Assembly (NCBI GenBank): GCA_008125075.1
Contig: VLTH01000002.1
Span: 2,955,024 to 3,019,023 of the forward strand
Origin: Acetivibrio alkalicellulosi
GTDB lineage: Bacteria; Bacillota; Clostridia; Acetivibrionales; Acetivibrionaceae
Direction of reading: 5' to 3'
Length of the DNA stretch: 64,000 bases
A program made the position numbers and the translations under genes. Below, piece after piece: positions 9,534 to 18,825 of the stretch. The notes beneath the pieces were generated by a model. The model was not told the DNA's origin, made no database searches, and worked only from the letters and a program-made list of their open reading frames with translations. Position 1 is the first letter of the stretch; each line of letters begins with the position of its first letter.

Positions 9534-10799
9534 CTATCCTATTTTGCATTTTCTAATAACATCATATTTCTTGCCCACATATTCTAGTACATTTAACGCT
9601 TTATCAAGATGCTCTTTTGTGTGGCATGACATAATACTCATTCTAACTCTCGAAAATCTTCTTGGTACAGCTGGATATAAAACTGGGTTTACATATATAT
9701 CTGCCTCATGAAGACATCTGCACATTTCTCTTACCTTCATATCATCTCCAATTATTATTGGAAAAATTGCAGTCTCTGAATTACCAAGACAAAAACCTAA
9801 GTCTACAAGATTATTTCTGAAATACATTATATTATCCCATAATTTTTCCTTATGCACAGGTTCAGTTTCTATTACATTGAGTGCTTGAATAATTGATGCC
9901 GTAGCCTGTGGGGTCATAGCAGTTGAAAACATATATGTTCTTGAATAAAAATTTAAAAGGTCAACTAGTTCTTTGTTAGAAGCAATAAAACCTCCAACAC
10001 CTCCTACAGCTTTTGAAAAAGTTCCTGCAACTATATCAACCTTTCCTTCAAGGTTAAAATGCTCTGGAGTACCACGCCCATTTTTCCCAATAACTCCTGT
10101 GGCATGGGCTTCATCAATCATAACATAAGCACCATAAGCTTTTGCAATTTCAACTATTTTATCAAGGGGAGCTATGTCACCATCCATTGAATACACTCCG
10201 TCAACAGCTACAAGTTTTGTCCTGTATTTATCCTTAACCTTCTTTAAAGTACTTTCAAGGCTATCCATGTCGTTGTGCTTGAAGTATTTGACATTAGTGT
10301 TCTTGCAACCATCAATAATACTTGCGTGCACCAGCATATCAAGTACAGCTACATCATCTTCCTGAAGCATGGAAAGTAGTGCTCCTGCATTTGAGCCAAA
10401 GCCAGAAGTATATATAATTGCTGACTCACATCCTTTAAATGCAGCAATCTTTTTCTCAAGTTCAATATGTATATCTAATGTTCCTCCTAAAAGAGGTACA
10501 CTTCCTGCCCCTGCTCCATACTTCTCTAAAGCAACTCTTCCTGCTTCAATTACCTTAGGATGTCTAGTAAGATTTAAATAATCATTAGATGCTAAGTAAA
10601 TCATTTCCCTTACTTTTCCAGTGTAGCTATCAAGAACTTTTCTCACAGGACCAGAGCCTTCTAATGCAATCCTTTTATATTGCATATGTTGTTTATCTCT
10701 AAAGTCTTCTAAAAACTCATAGTATTTTCCCGCTCTTTGCATAATATCAAGACCAGGTGTATTCAAGAAATCTGCCATACTTAAATTAGTTGAATCCAT
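9534..10799 (-). CDS. AOS-family PLP enzyme (KBL/BioF-like acyltransferase)
   Basis: 421 aa starting at the ATG at 10799, just after GGAGGGG. Members of this alpha-oxoamine synthase family condense an amino acid with an acyl-CoA: 2-amino-3-ketobutyrate CoA ligase, 8-amino-7-oxononanoate synthase or serine palmitoyltransferase. YLASNDYLNLTRHP, GSVPLLGGT, VDGVYSMDGD, VMIDEAHATGVIG and GTFSKAVGGVGG, with the PLP-binding Lys, are all present. The length is slightly above BioF and KBL, with an N-terminal extension of about 30 residues. The next gene upstream is a threonine-dehydrogenase-like alcohol dehydrogenase, which would suit a threonine-to-glycine KBL role, but the substrate is not certain. 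Confidence 0.8.
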   Translation of the reverse strand: MDSTNLSMADFLNTPGLDIMQRAGKYYEFLEDFRDKQHMQYKRIALEGSGPVRKVLDSYTGKVREMIYLASNDYLNLTRHPKVIEAGRVALEKYGAGAGSVPLLGGTLDIHIELEKKIAAFKGCESAIIYTSGFGSNAGALLSMLQEDDVAVLDMLVHASIIDGCKNTNVKYFKHNDMDSLESTLKKVKDKYRTKLVAVDGVYSMDGDIAPLDKIVEIAKAYGAYVMIDEAHATGVIGKNGRGTPEHFNLEGKVDIVAGTFSKAVGGVGGFIASNKELVDLLNFYSRTYMFSTAMTPQATASIIQALNVIETEPVHKEKLWDNIMYFRNNLVDLGFCLGNSETAIFPIIIGDDMKVREMCRCLHEADIYVNPVLYPAVPRRFSRVRMSIMSCHTKEHLDKALNVLEYVGKKYDVIRKCKIG

Positions 10800-10940
10800 T
10801 TTTCCCCTCCAAATTAACACTGCTATATCCAAATAATAATCCTAACATCTGATTGTGTCAAAAAACTTTGTCTTTGTCAATAGCACGATAAATATTTTAA
10901 GCTTTCCCAAGTTATTGCTGTTTGCCCTGTTAGAAACCAT

Positions 10941-12158
10941 TTAAATGCTTTTTAACAGCACCTTTATTGATTTATGTCTACCCTTTGATGATGCAGTATC
11001 TATAGCCTTTTTGTAATCACTAAGAGTAAAAACATGAGTAACTAATGGTGCTGTATCTATTTTTCCAGATGAGAGCATATCCAAAGCAATTTTGTATGTT
11101 CTAACATTTGCACCTTTAAAATTATCACTTCCATAACAGTATATTCCCTGTAAATTAATTTCTTTAAACCATACAAGTGTCCAATCTATATTAATATTAG
11201 CTGCAAGGCCTGTCAAAACTACATTGCCTCCTGATTTTACGAACCTTAGGCAATCTTTTATGCTTCTTTGTGAGCCCACACAATCAAATATTTTATCATA
11301 TCCACCCATCAAGTATTTTTCCCCAATCATAGGCTTGTGTATACAAGCACCTGTCAAGTCAGCCATTTTTTGTTCTATGTTATCATTATTTGAGTATATA
11401 ACCTGATCTGCTCCATATTTTTTTGCAAGTTGACCCTGAAAATCATATCTTGCAATAACTGTTATATTTGCTTTACATCCAGCGTATCTTAAAAACGCTA
11501 CCATCATTAAACCAATAATGCCCATGCCTATGATGAGAATTTTGTCACTATCCTCAGGCAAACTCTTAAGTGCAGGATGTATTGCCGATGCCAAAGGATC
11601 TACCAATACTGCCTGTTCACTGCTTAAATTGTCAGGAACCTTAAATAGCTGGGACTTGTGGGCTACATAGTATTCTCCCCAACTTCCACCTGTTTGGTTA
11701 CACGTTCCTAGCATCATCCCGGTCAAAGGTTTTCCCTTTGAGAAATTTTCACAAAGATTGGTATTTCCTTCTGAACAATTTTTACACTTTTTACTGCCAA
11801 AGGTCTCGCAGGGCAGCAAAATATCAGCTACAATTCTGTCTCCAATATTAAAGTCCTTTACATTTTTGCCCTTCTCAACTATATTTCCTACATTTTCATG
11901 TCCAATTACAAACTTTTCAGATACAAAAGGAGATAAAGTTGGCGTATCATGTAGAAAAACCAGATTGGTGTCGCTTCCGCAAATCCCACCATATATAGTC
12001 TTAACCTTTACCCAATCTTCTCCTGGGAGTTCTGGTTCATTGATGTTTTCCATCTTTACACAGGATAGTCCCCCACAATAAAGCTTTTTACTCACCTTTC
12101 CTGCCAAAAAAGTATAAATGTATTTAGAAAGGCTCGAATCAAATGTTACTGCCTTCAT
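10941..12158 (-). CDS. Zinc-dependent MDR alcohol/threonine dehydrogenase-like protein
   Basis: 405 aa medium-chain dehydrogenase. GGICGSD provides a catalytic zinc Cys, GHENVG the zinc His-Glu, and the Cys cluster (CETFGSKKCKNC...NLC) the structural zinc site. ILIIGMGIIGLMMVAFLRYA is the Rossmann NAD(P) motif near residue 210. The insertion between residues 130 and 165 is longer than in yeast-type ADH and resembles threonine or sorbitol dehydrogenase relatives. It lies upstream of the AOS-family enzyme on the same strand, though a 140-bp gap separates them. The start follows a GAGAGAGGAAATAAT site. The substrate cannot be inferred with confidence. Confidence 0.8.
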   Translation of the reverse strand: MKAVTFDSSLSKYIYTFLAGKVSKKLYCGGLSCVKMENINEPELPGEDWVKVKTIYGGICGSDTNLVFLHDTPTLSPFVSEKFVIGHENVGNIVEKGKNVKDFNIGDRIVADILLPCETFGSKKCKNCSEGNTNLCENFSKGKPLTGMMLGTCNQTGGSWGEYYVAHKSQLFKVPDNLSSEQAVLVDPLASAIHPALKSLPEDSDKILIIGMGIIGLMMVAFLRYAGCKANITVIARYDFQGQLAKKYGADQVIYSNNDNIEQKMADLTGACIHKPMIGEKYLMGGYDKIFDCVGSQRSIKDCLRFVKSGGNVVLTGLAANINIDWTLVWFKEINLQGIYCYGSDNFKGANVRTYKIALDMLSSGKIDTAPLVTHVFTLSDYKKAIDTASSKGRHKSIKVLLKSI

Positions 12159-12251
12159 ATTATTTCCTCTCTCTTTTATATATCTGTAAATCTCCTATAT
12201 CACATTATACTACATGTTTAATAAAAGTACTTTATTTTTTAAAAAAAAGTT

Positions 12252-12752
12252 TTATTTTAACTCCCTTACTCCTGTTGATCCAAAACCTCCACCACGATTT
12301 ATACCTATATCATTTACACAATCCACTCTAGTAAATTTTATTTTTGGAACAATTTGAAGAACAATTTGAGCTATTCTGTCACCCTTTATTATCTTATATG
12401 TACCATTTTGATTTTCTTTGCAGTCAATTGTAAGTATATGTTCCTTTGAATTTACTGAAGTATTAGTCATAATAATGCCCAACTCACCTCTGTATCCACT
12501 GTCAATTGTCCCAGGTGAATTTGATATTCTTAGTGGAGTATTGTATGATATACCGCTTCGAGGCCTTACCTGTATTTCATACCCATCTGGTATTGCCATC
12601 TTAAGACCCGTTGGAATTATAACTGTTTTGCTAGGCTCTATCAAAACATCTTCCGCTGCATAAATATCCATACCCGCGTCTCCGCTGTTTGCATATTCAG
12701 GAACTATTGCCCCTTCTCTTATCACTTCTAAAAATATTTCAACATCACTCAT
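12252..12752 (-). CDS. dut: dUTP diphosphatase
   Basis: 166 aa trimeric dUTPase that hydrolyses dUTP to dUMP and PPi. The five motifs appear in order: NSGDAGMDIYA, RPRSGIS, GTIDSGYRGELGI (with the catalytic Asp), GDRIAQIVL and the C-terminal RGGGFGSTG arm that closes over the active site. A 55-bp gap separates it from the upstream U32 gene on the same strand, so the two may be cotranscribed. Confidence 0.95.
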   Translation of the reverse strand: MSDVEIFLEVIREGAIVPEYANSGDAGMDIYAAEDVLIEPSKTVIIPTGLKMAIPDGYEIQVRPRSGISYNTPLRISNSPGTIDSGYRGELGIIMTNTSVNSKEHILTIDCKENQNGTYKIIKGDRIAQIVLQIVPKIKFTRVDCVNDIGINRGGGFGSTGVRELK

Positions 12753-12808
12753 TATTTAATACCTACCTTTCAAAAGTGAACTCCACCATGTATATTGAAC
12801 GTCTGACA

Positions 12809-15253
12809 TTAAACCCCTCTATGAAAATGTCCTTTTGTAAAACCTTTTTCTTTTATTTTTTCTATTATTCCTTCATATTCTGATTGAATATATGATTCAT
12901 CATTAACTAAAACTTTGTGCATTTCTACGATTTTTTTTATATCCTCAGGTTCTTCATCTGTAAAACTTAACCTTACCATATCAATCCCAGATGTTTTTAT
13001 TTTATCAGTATTTTCAGAAAAAAGTAATACCTTCGAGTTAAAAATAGTGCTTCTGCAATCTATGTTATCTGAAATGATTGGAAAATTTATATTCTTTCTA
13101 TCTTTTATACTATAAAAATCTCCTTTACACGAGCCATTACATGGGTTTAATTCCTTTGACGGGCAATATTCACTTGTCATAACTGGAATTCTACCATAAA
13201 TTTGAGCTTCCTTATAAAACCCTGAAATCTCAATAAGTTTATTTATCTTAGTTAGGTTCAGCTCTGGTGATACCATAACACCTTCAAGCCCTGCTTGATG
13301 TAATGCAATTATTGTGCTACTATTGAATGCATTTAATGTATAATCTCCCATTATGTTTATATCACCAATGCTACTTGCAAAATCTATAGTTCCCATGTTA
13401 CCAGCAACAATTCCATCTATGCCACTTTCAACAAGAGCCTTTAAATGTATTTTTAGAAGCCTGTCATAATTACCACGAGTTATAGATGGAATACTTATAT
13501 ATACCTTAGTACCTCTTTTTTTTATTTCATCAATTATTCTGTAGTTTTTCCCTTCTATAAACATTTTAAAGGGAAGATACATTCTGTCACAATAAAAGTT
13601 ATAAGACTCTTTACTTAAAGGTTCTTTATAAAAACAAACACTAATTAGAATTCTTTTCTTCTCCCTTAAACTTCTTTCATTTAGATATGGCAATAAAAGT
13701 GCTCCACTATCTACTAAGACTCTATTATACTTTTTTTCCCTGTGTTGTTCTAATGCACTTAATGCTTCTCTCCTCATATTGTTAATTTCACTAATAGGTA
13801 ATGAAATATCATTATCTAAATCTATATTTATACTTTCAAATTTAAATGGTGTTGCTCCTGTCTTACTGATCTGTTGCATAACCCTCTCTTTTGTAAGGGG
13901 GGAATTTTGAGCTTTTGCAGGGCTTTCTTTACTTTCCACTTTAAATTCATTTCCAATATCATCTTTTACGCTAAATAACGCTCTTATTCCATGTTTTATT
14001 ATAATACTGCCTTTTATCAATATTTTTCTGTTGAACTTTCCAGTAAAAGTTTGTCTTGCATTAATCATTAGCTTTTTATTGGATGTTTTATAGACCTTAT
14101 CTCCTTTAGAAAAATTCCCTCTTATACTTCCTACTAAAACTGTATTTGAAGGCTGTGCTTCTTTTATATCCTTATCTCCTACCTTTATTGAAGTAACAAT
14201 AGTACCTGGGCTTTCATCATCCTTATTCCAGACTTCAATCCCATCTCCAATTGACAATTGATCTTCAAGCTTTAGTCTAATTGACTTACAAGATTTATCG
14301 TATGAGATTACTTTTCCAAGATTGGTTCCCCAGTTCTTTGGCTTTTCAAAGCTCATCATTTCCCTTCCTGTCTTGCCTTTAAAGTATCCTTGGGTAAAGC
14401 CACCTCTGTTAAACACTCTTTCTAGATCCTTTATATCTTCTTCTTCAACAGTTACTTTTTCGCCATTTAATACTTTGTTCAGATACTTTCTATATATTTT
14501 TACTACAACAGCCACATACTCTGCACCTTTCATTCTTCCTTCTATTTTAAGAGATTTTACCCCTGTATTTACTATTTCGTCTAAAATATTTATTGTACAT
14601 AAGTCCTTAGGGCTAAGATAATATGACTTCTTATTGCCCAATTGATATAAAAGTCTGCATGGCTGTGCACATTTTCCCCTGTTACCGCTTCTTCCACCTA
14701 TTATACTGCTCAAAAGACATTGACCTGAATAGGATATACATAGAGCTCCATGTACAAATACCTCAGTTTCTATGCTTGTATTGACCGTTATATAGTTTAT
14801 TTCTTCAAGTGTTAATTCTCGTGCCAGCACAACTCTCTTAAAGCCCATTTCTTCAAGAGCTTTTACACCTTCTAAATTATATATTGTCATCTGAGTACTA
14901 CCGTGCAACGGTAAGTTGGGAAAAAAACGGGATATTTCTTTAGCCAAACCAATATCCTGAACTATAACCCCATCAATACCCAAACAATAGGCTTCATTTA
15001 GAAAATTTAATGCACTTTTTAATTCATCATCTGATATGAGGGTATTCATTGTAAGATATACATTTACACTTCTAAGATGAGCGTATTTAATAGCTTGTTT
15101 AAGAATTTCATTATCAAAATTTGATGCAAATTGCCTTGCGCTAAAATCCTTTCCACCTAAATAAACTGCATCTGCTCCATTTTCCACAGCAGCCAAAAAA
15201 GATTCCCAATGTCCACAAGGTGACAGGAGTTCTACATTTTTGTCCTTTAACAT
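12809..15253 (-). CDS. U32 family peptidase-like protein with C-terminal extension
   Basis: 814 aa, the long U32 form with the collagenase-like middle domain. The N-terminal U32 core shows ELLSPCGHWESFLAAVENGA, GADAVYLGG, VFVHGALCISYSGQCLLSS and GNRGKCAQPCR, the last two carrying conserved Cys residues. The family contains annotated collagenases, but members such as RlhA and UbiU/V act in RNA hydroxylation or quinone synthesis through an Fe-S cluster, so a protease role is not assured. A second U32-like half follows with Cys in EYCPSKELNPCNGSCKGD. AAGGAG precedes the ATG. It sits downstream of zapA, as in several clostridia. Confidence 0.85.
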   Translation of the reverse strand: MLKDKNVELLSPCGHWESFLAAVENGADAVYLGGKDFSARQFASNFDNEILKQAIKYAHLRSVNVYLTMNTLISDDELKSALNFLNEAYCLGIDGVIVQDIGLAKEISRFFPNLPLHGSTQMTIYNLEGVKALEEMGFKRVVLARELTLEEINYITVNTSIETEVFVHGALCISYSGQCLLSSIIGGRSGNRGKCAQPCRLLYQLGNKKSYYLSPKDLCTINILDEIVNTGVKSLKIEGRMKGAEYVAVVVKIYRKYLNKVLNGEKVTVEEEDIKDLERVFNRGGFTQGYFKGKTGREMMSFEKPKNWGTNLGKVISYDKSCKSIRLKLEDQLSIGDGIEVWNKDDESPGTIVTSIKVGDKDIKEAQPSNTVLVGSIRGNFSKGDKVYKTSNKKLMINARQTFTGKFNRKILIKGSIIIKHGIRALFSVKDDIGNEFKVESKESPAKAQNSPLTKERVMQQISKTGATPFKFESINIDLDNDISLPISEINNMRREALSALEQHREKKYNRVLVDSGALLLPYLNERSLREKKRILISVCFYKEPLSKESYNFYCDRMYLPFKMFIEGKNYRIIDEIKKRGTKVYISIPSITRGNYDRLLKIHLKALVESGIDGIVAGNMGTIDFASSIGDINIMGDYTLNAFNSSTIIALHQAGLEGVMVSPELNLTKINKLIEISGFYKEAQIYGRIPVMTSEYCPSKELNPCNGSCKGDFYSIKDRKNINFPIISDNIDCRSTIFNSKVLLFSENTDKIKTSGIDMVRLSFTDEEPEDIKKIVEMHKVLVNDESYIQSEYEGIIEKIKEKGFTKGHFHRGV

Positions 15254-15313
15254 GTTTCTCCTTCTAAAACTATAACTATCGTTTTTAATAATTATACACT
15301 AAAATTATTTTCT

Positions 15314-15511
15314 TTATTCTAAAATACTTTTCAAAAATAGAACCTTTGATTTTATGCGCGTGTAATTTGTTTGCTTTCTTAGAACATACACATACGCATG
15401 CTCAGCCACATTCCTTCCCATTATATTTTTCATGGTGTGTATTTAGTGAATGTGAAGAAAATAGCCCTTTTTATCTTGTATTGGTGAGCTTTTTGCTCAT
15501 GAGTTTCTATT
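15314..15511 (+). repeat. Repeat family A, full-length copy overlapping the zapA stop
   Basis: About 200 bp containing all landmarks of the family: TTCTAAAATACTTTTC, TTTATGCGCGTG, a TTTGTTTG arm, CATACACATACGCA, ATTCCTTCCCATTATA and GGTGAGCTTTTTGCTCATGA. Its right end contributes the last codons and TGA of zapA on the minus strand. It fills the gap between zapA and the U32 gene. Confidence 0.7.
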
Positions 15512-15898
15512 ATTTAAAGAGTTTCTAACTTCATTTAATTCTGCTTCTCTTTTTGCCAGTTGAAGCTGAAAATTTGTGTTTTTATTTTCTAAGACCGCAT
15601 TTTCATTTGCCAAATTTGTATTTTCTTTTTTTAATTTTTCAATTTCTTTCTTTGCATCTTTTAGTTCCATATCTAACAATTCCGCCGTTTCGCGTGCCTT
15701 AAAGAAGTCATCTGCAACATTTATAGCAGTCAGAACAGATGCCATAGAAGTACTGAGCTTGCTATTTAGTCTAATAATTGTGTTTAGTTTTTTGTCTATA
15801 TAAAGTGCAATCTTTTGAATGTACTCTTCAGCTTCAACTCCAACCAAGGTATAATCCTTGCCGGCTATTCTCACACTGACTTTATTTTTGTCTGTCAT
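15497..15898 (-). CDS. zapA: Cell division protein ZapA
   Basis: 133 aa. ZapA binds FtsZ and bundles protofilaments at the division ring. The N-terminal domain VSVRIAGKDYTLVGVEAEEY is typical, followed by helical VLTAINVADDFFKA and a long C-terminal coiled coil (KKEIEKLKKENTNLANENAV region, residues about 80-125) that forms the dimer. It is longer than the 85-110 aa of many Firmicute ZapA proteins because of this coil. The last residues and stop codon are encoded inside a family A repeat, so the end may have been remodelled by it. AAAGGAG precedes the start. Confidence 0.9.
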   Translation of the reverse strand: MTDKNKVSVRIAGKDYTLVGVEAEEYIQKIALYIDKKLNTIIRLNSKLSTSMASVLTAINVADDFFKARETAELLDMELKDAKKEIEKLKKENTNLANENAVLENKNTNFQLQLAKREAELNEVRNSLNNRNS

Positions 15899-16033
15899 AG
15901 TATCAGCTCCTTTGCAAATTAGACTTCAATAATTAATAATAAGACACATTTTTTTATATTATACTATATTTCGTCACAAAAATCATTTACTATTTATTAT
16001 TTATACACAAATTATTTTTCCATAAAAATTATA

Positions 16034-16057
16034 AGGAATGTATCAAATATTACTTCC
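16034..16057 (+). repeat. Repeat family B, end fragment at the edge of a pseudogene
   Basis: AGGAATG...AAATATTACTTCC matches the left end of the family B element at 53.8 kb. It marks the point where the GH48 pseudogene sequence ends. Confidence 0.45.
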
Positions 16058-16476
16058 CTCAACAAAACCATAACAGTTATCAGTATCTATCAGACAATGC
16101 ATAGGATATATACTTGAACCGTAAGCATTTTTTAGACTTGTATGTATAGGGTCTCTTCCAGTAGTCCTTTCATAATTTAACTCTATAGGGTAGTTTAATG
16201 GGATTTCAATTTCTTTTAGAAAAGCATTAGGATGTGAACAAGCATTTTCTCAATTGATGTATAGGAAATACACTCTGGGCTATAGTATCCATGAGCTGGA
16301 TTTGATATTTCAAAATATAACTCTAGAAACTTATCTCCATATGAAGTACCTCTATGTGTATGATCATTAAGCTAATACTGGTTGGTTCTTCTTATTTCAG
16401 CCATTGATGTAAATGTCATAGAAGTAGTAATGAGTATAATAGCAACTAGTATAAATGATATCTTTCTTATTATCAT
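16043..16476 (-). pseudogene. GH48 cellulase remnant, second copy
   Basis: Reads on the minus strand from an ATG at 16474-16476 after GGTGGTGAGAGA. It begins with a GH48-like signal peptide (MIIRKISFILVAIILITTSM) and RRTNQY, then an in-frame TAG, then HTHRGTSYGDKFLELYFEIS and GYYSPECISYTSIEKMLVH, which match the start of the intact GH48 beside it. About 70 codons are deleted with a frame change, after which PLNYPIELNYERTTGRDPIH and YPMHCLIDTDNCYGF match the region of the intact gene around PVGSDPIFNE and MHWLMDVDNW. The remaining 500 residues and the dockerin are gone. It is a decayed tandem paralogue. Confidence 0.85.
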
Positions 16477-16524
16477 TCTCTCACCACCTTATTTTTAATA
16501 TGTGATAAAAGCTTTAAAGTAAAT

Positions 16525-16552
16525 AAAAAAAGGACGGATTACCCGCCCTTTT
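16525..16552 (-). terminator. Terminator of the GH48 cellulase gene
   Basis: On the minus strand GGGCGG and CCGTCC form a stem (one G-U pair) around a 5-nt loop, followed by TTTTTTT. It begins about 20 nt after the GH48 stop codon and separates it from the pseudogene. Confidence 0.8.
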
Positions 16553-16566
16553 TTATTTAAGGTCAA

Positions 16567-18825
16567 TTAGTTTATTGAAGATATTTCCAAAATGTGTCTT
16601 CTTAATAAGATATAGTCAGTTGAATTAACTACTCCATCTTGGTTAATGTCAGCATTAGCCATGTTTACTCCTGTAACAGGAATTTCGAGTATAATTCTTC
16701 TTAACAATACTGCATCAGTTGAATTGATTAATCCATCTTCATTTAAGTCGCCTAATCTGCCTGGTCCTGATGTTGGTGGTGGTGTAGTTGGAGGAACACC
16801 AACATTTGTAAATGTTAACTCTGGGAAGAACTCAGCTATTGTACCAAATGCGATTGCAACGTCACACTGTGCCCAATAACGGTGGTAAGCTACTTCCGGA
16901 GCTTCTCCTCTTTCCCAAGCACTGTGAATAGTTTCAAACATAGGGTCTTGTCTGTATTTTGAACGGATGTCAATAAATTTAACTCCACTCTTTATTTCAT
17001 CACCGTTACCCATTCTTCCTGTCCAGCCAGATGGAATATATACTTCCTGCTCGAAGAAACGTCTGAAGTCACTTCTTGTTTCAGGAGCCATAACTCCTTT
17101 GTCAGTACGATATAATGTCCAGATATGGTCTAATAGAGTTTTACCTAAATCTAATGCATCTTGTGCTAGAGGAGTCAATGAACCTGTGTTCTTTTGTATT
17201 CCTGCTGCATAAGTAATTAAATTAGCTGCAAGTGAACCTGTAACACCAAGGTCCTGACCTTTTGATTTAACTTCTACTCTAAGGTTGCTGTTAGGTGATC
17301 TTCTTCCTGTCCATGTATCAGGTTGTCCTGACCAGTCTATTCCTGATGGAACCCAGAAAGTACCGTCTCTTACTTCAACTTCTCTTAATACCCAAGGTAC
17401 CCAATTGTCAAGTAGATCTTTTGCCATTTGATTTCCTGACTCAAGATACAAGTCAACAATACGGTGCATTGACCAAACTTGCATACCAAACCATGTATTA
17501 CTACCAGGATCTTTGTAAACTGGGTTTTCGTCGTATATCATTCCATGGAATGTTGACGCACCTGATGGGTAGTTTTCGTATCTTCCTCTCCATGAGTTAG
17601 TAGCTCCACCAGCGATACCGCCGTCAGCTGATTGTAACCAAGTGTAGAATTCTAATTGTCTTTCTAAACTTGTTGCCCAGTCTCTTGTTGAGTTTGTTGC
17701 TCTTCCTCTAAAATCACTTTGAGTTGACATTATCCATGCAAGGAATGGACTTTGATATCCAAAGTGAGAGTGACTACAACCGATTTTCCAAGCCCAGTCA
17801 GCGCCTATTCCGCCGCCCCATGCTACGTACCATGATAATAGATAGTGTGCACTGTCATATGAATTTCCAGGTGTTGGTTGACCATTTGCACCAGAACCTA
17901 TTGTCATATAGTACTTGTCAAAGAAATTATATCTTGTTTGGTCTCCCATTTTAGTTGCTTTTTGTACTGTAGTAGCAATATCACTTTTTTTGCCTTGTTC
18001 GCCAGCCCATTTGTTTGCCCAGTATACACCCTGTATAGCACGAGCTTCTGCGTCAGGAGCGTTTGTAAAACGCCATTGTTGTGAATATTGATTGTCTTCA
18101 ACATAAAGATCAAGGAATCCATTTGGTCCACCCCATTTGAATTCTTCTATTGAAGGATGTGGAACTGTTTCCCAAGTTGACTCTTCTTCACCTCTTTGGA
18201 AAGTGTTTATAAATGTAGCATTTGTTCCTGTTCCATACTCATACCAGTTGTCAACGTCCATTAACCAGTGCATAAGGTAAACACTTGGGTTGCTGTAAGC
18301 TTGATTTATTTCATTAAATATTGGGTCACTTCCAACTGGTCTGTCATGATCCAGTCTTGATGGATATTCAGAAGGACAGTCGAACTCAAGTGCAAATGAA
18401 GTAGTACTTTGAGGATTATATCTTGCCATACCTGATCTTTGAATAGTATCACTAGGAACGATATAATCTTCAATTACTTGCCATGATTTGTTAAAAGGTG
18501 CCCAGTTTCCAGATATTCTTCCATAGATAGCTTCTAACCAAACATAGTAACTGAAAGCTTCACTAGTTGTAACATGTCCATAGTCTGGTGCCTCAACTAT
18601 CATTGTCTCAATTGAGTGATATGGAATATGCTCTGAGCTGTAATACCCACTTGAATTAATATCACTGTAAAGCTCTAAAAATATGTCTTCATATGATGTA
18701 CCTGAAGGTGTGTGATCAAAAGGCTTGTGCTGTGATGTTCTTTTTACTTCTGCAAATGAAGTAACTGACATCGTAGCAGTAACCAGCATAACTACTACTA
18801 GTAGAATTGAAATTTTTTTAACCAT
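16567..18825 (-). CDS. GH48 cellulase with C-terminal type I dockerin
   Basis: 752 aa from the ATG at 18825; an ATG 7 codons upstream lacks a ribosome site. GH48 enzymes are processive reducing-end cellobiohydrolases and the dominant exoglucanase of clostridial cellulosomes. A signal peptide ends near SFA (residue 25). The GH48 domain spans about residues 30-675 and contains APDYGHVTTSEAFSYYVWLE, with the expected acid Glu at residue 89, and MHWLMDVDNWYEYG. A TPPPTSG linker leads to a dockerin (about 690-750) with two calcium repeats, GDLNEDGLINSTDAVLLRR and [19 protein letters not shown]. Both carry Ser-Thr at the cohesin recognition positions, as in Acetivibrio thermocellus. It resembles CelS. 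Confidence 0.96.
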   Translation of the reverse strand: MVKKISILLVVVMLVTATMSVTSFAEVKRTSQHKPFDHTPSGTSYEDIFLELYSDINSSGYYSSEHIPYHSIETMIVEAPDYGHVTTSEAFSYYVWLEAIYGRISGNWAPFNKSWQVIEDYIVPSDTIQRSGMARYNPQSTTSFALEFDCPSEYPSRLDHDRPVGSDPIFNEINQAYSNPSVYLMHWLMDVDNWYEYGTGTNATFINTFQRGEEESTWETVPHPSIEEFKWGGPNGFLDLYVEDNQYSQQWRFTNAPDAEARAIQGVYWANKWAGEQGKKSDIATTVQKATKMGDQTRYNFFDKYYMTIGSGANGQPTPGNSYDSAHYLLSWYVAWGGGIGADWAWKIGCSHSHFGYQSPFLAWIMSTQSDFRGRATNSTRDWATSLERQLEFYTWLQSADGGIAGGATNSWRGRYENYPSGASTFHGMIYDENPVYKDPGSNTWFGMQVWSMHRIVDLYLESGNQMAKDLLDNWVPWVLREVEVRDGTFWVPSGIDWSGQPDTWTGRRSPNSNLRVEVKSKGQDLGVTGSLAANLITYAAGIQKNTGSLTPLAQDALDLGKTLLDHIWTLYRTDKGVMAPETRSDFRRFFEQEVYIPSGWTGRMGNGDEIKSGVKFIDIRSKYRQDPMFETIHSAWERGEAPEVAYHRYWAQCDVAIAFGTIAEFFPELTFTNVGVPPTTPPPTSGPGRLGDLNEDGLINSTDAVLLRRIILEIPVTGVNMANADINQDGVVNSTDYILLRRHILEISSIN

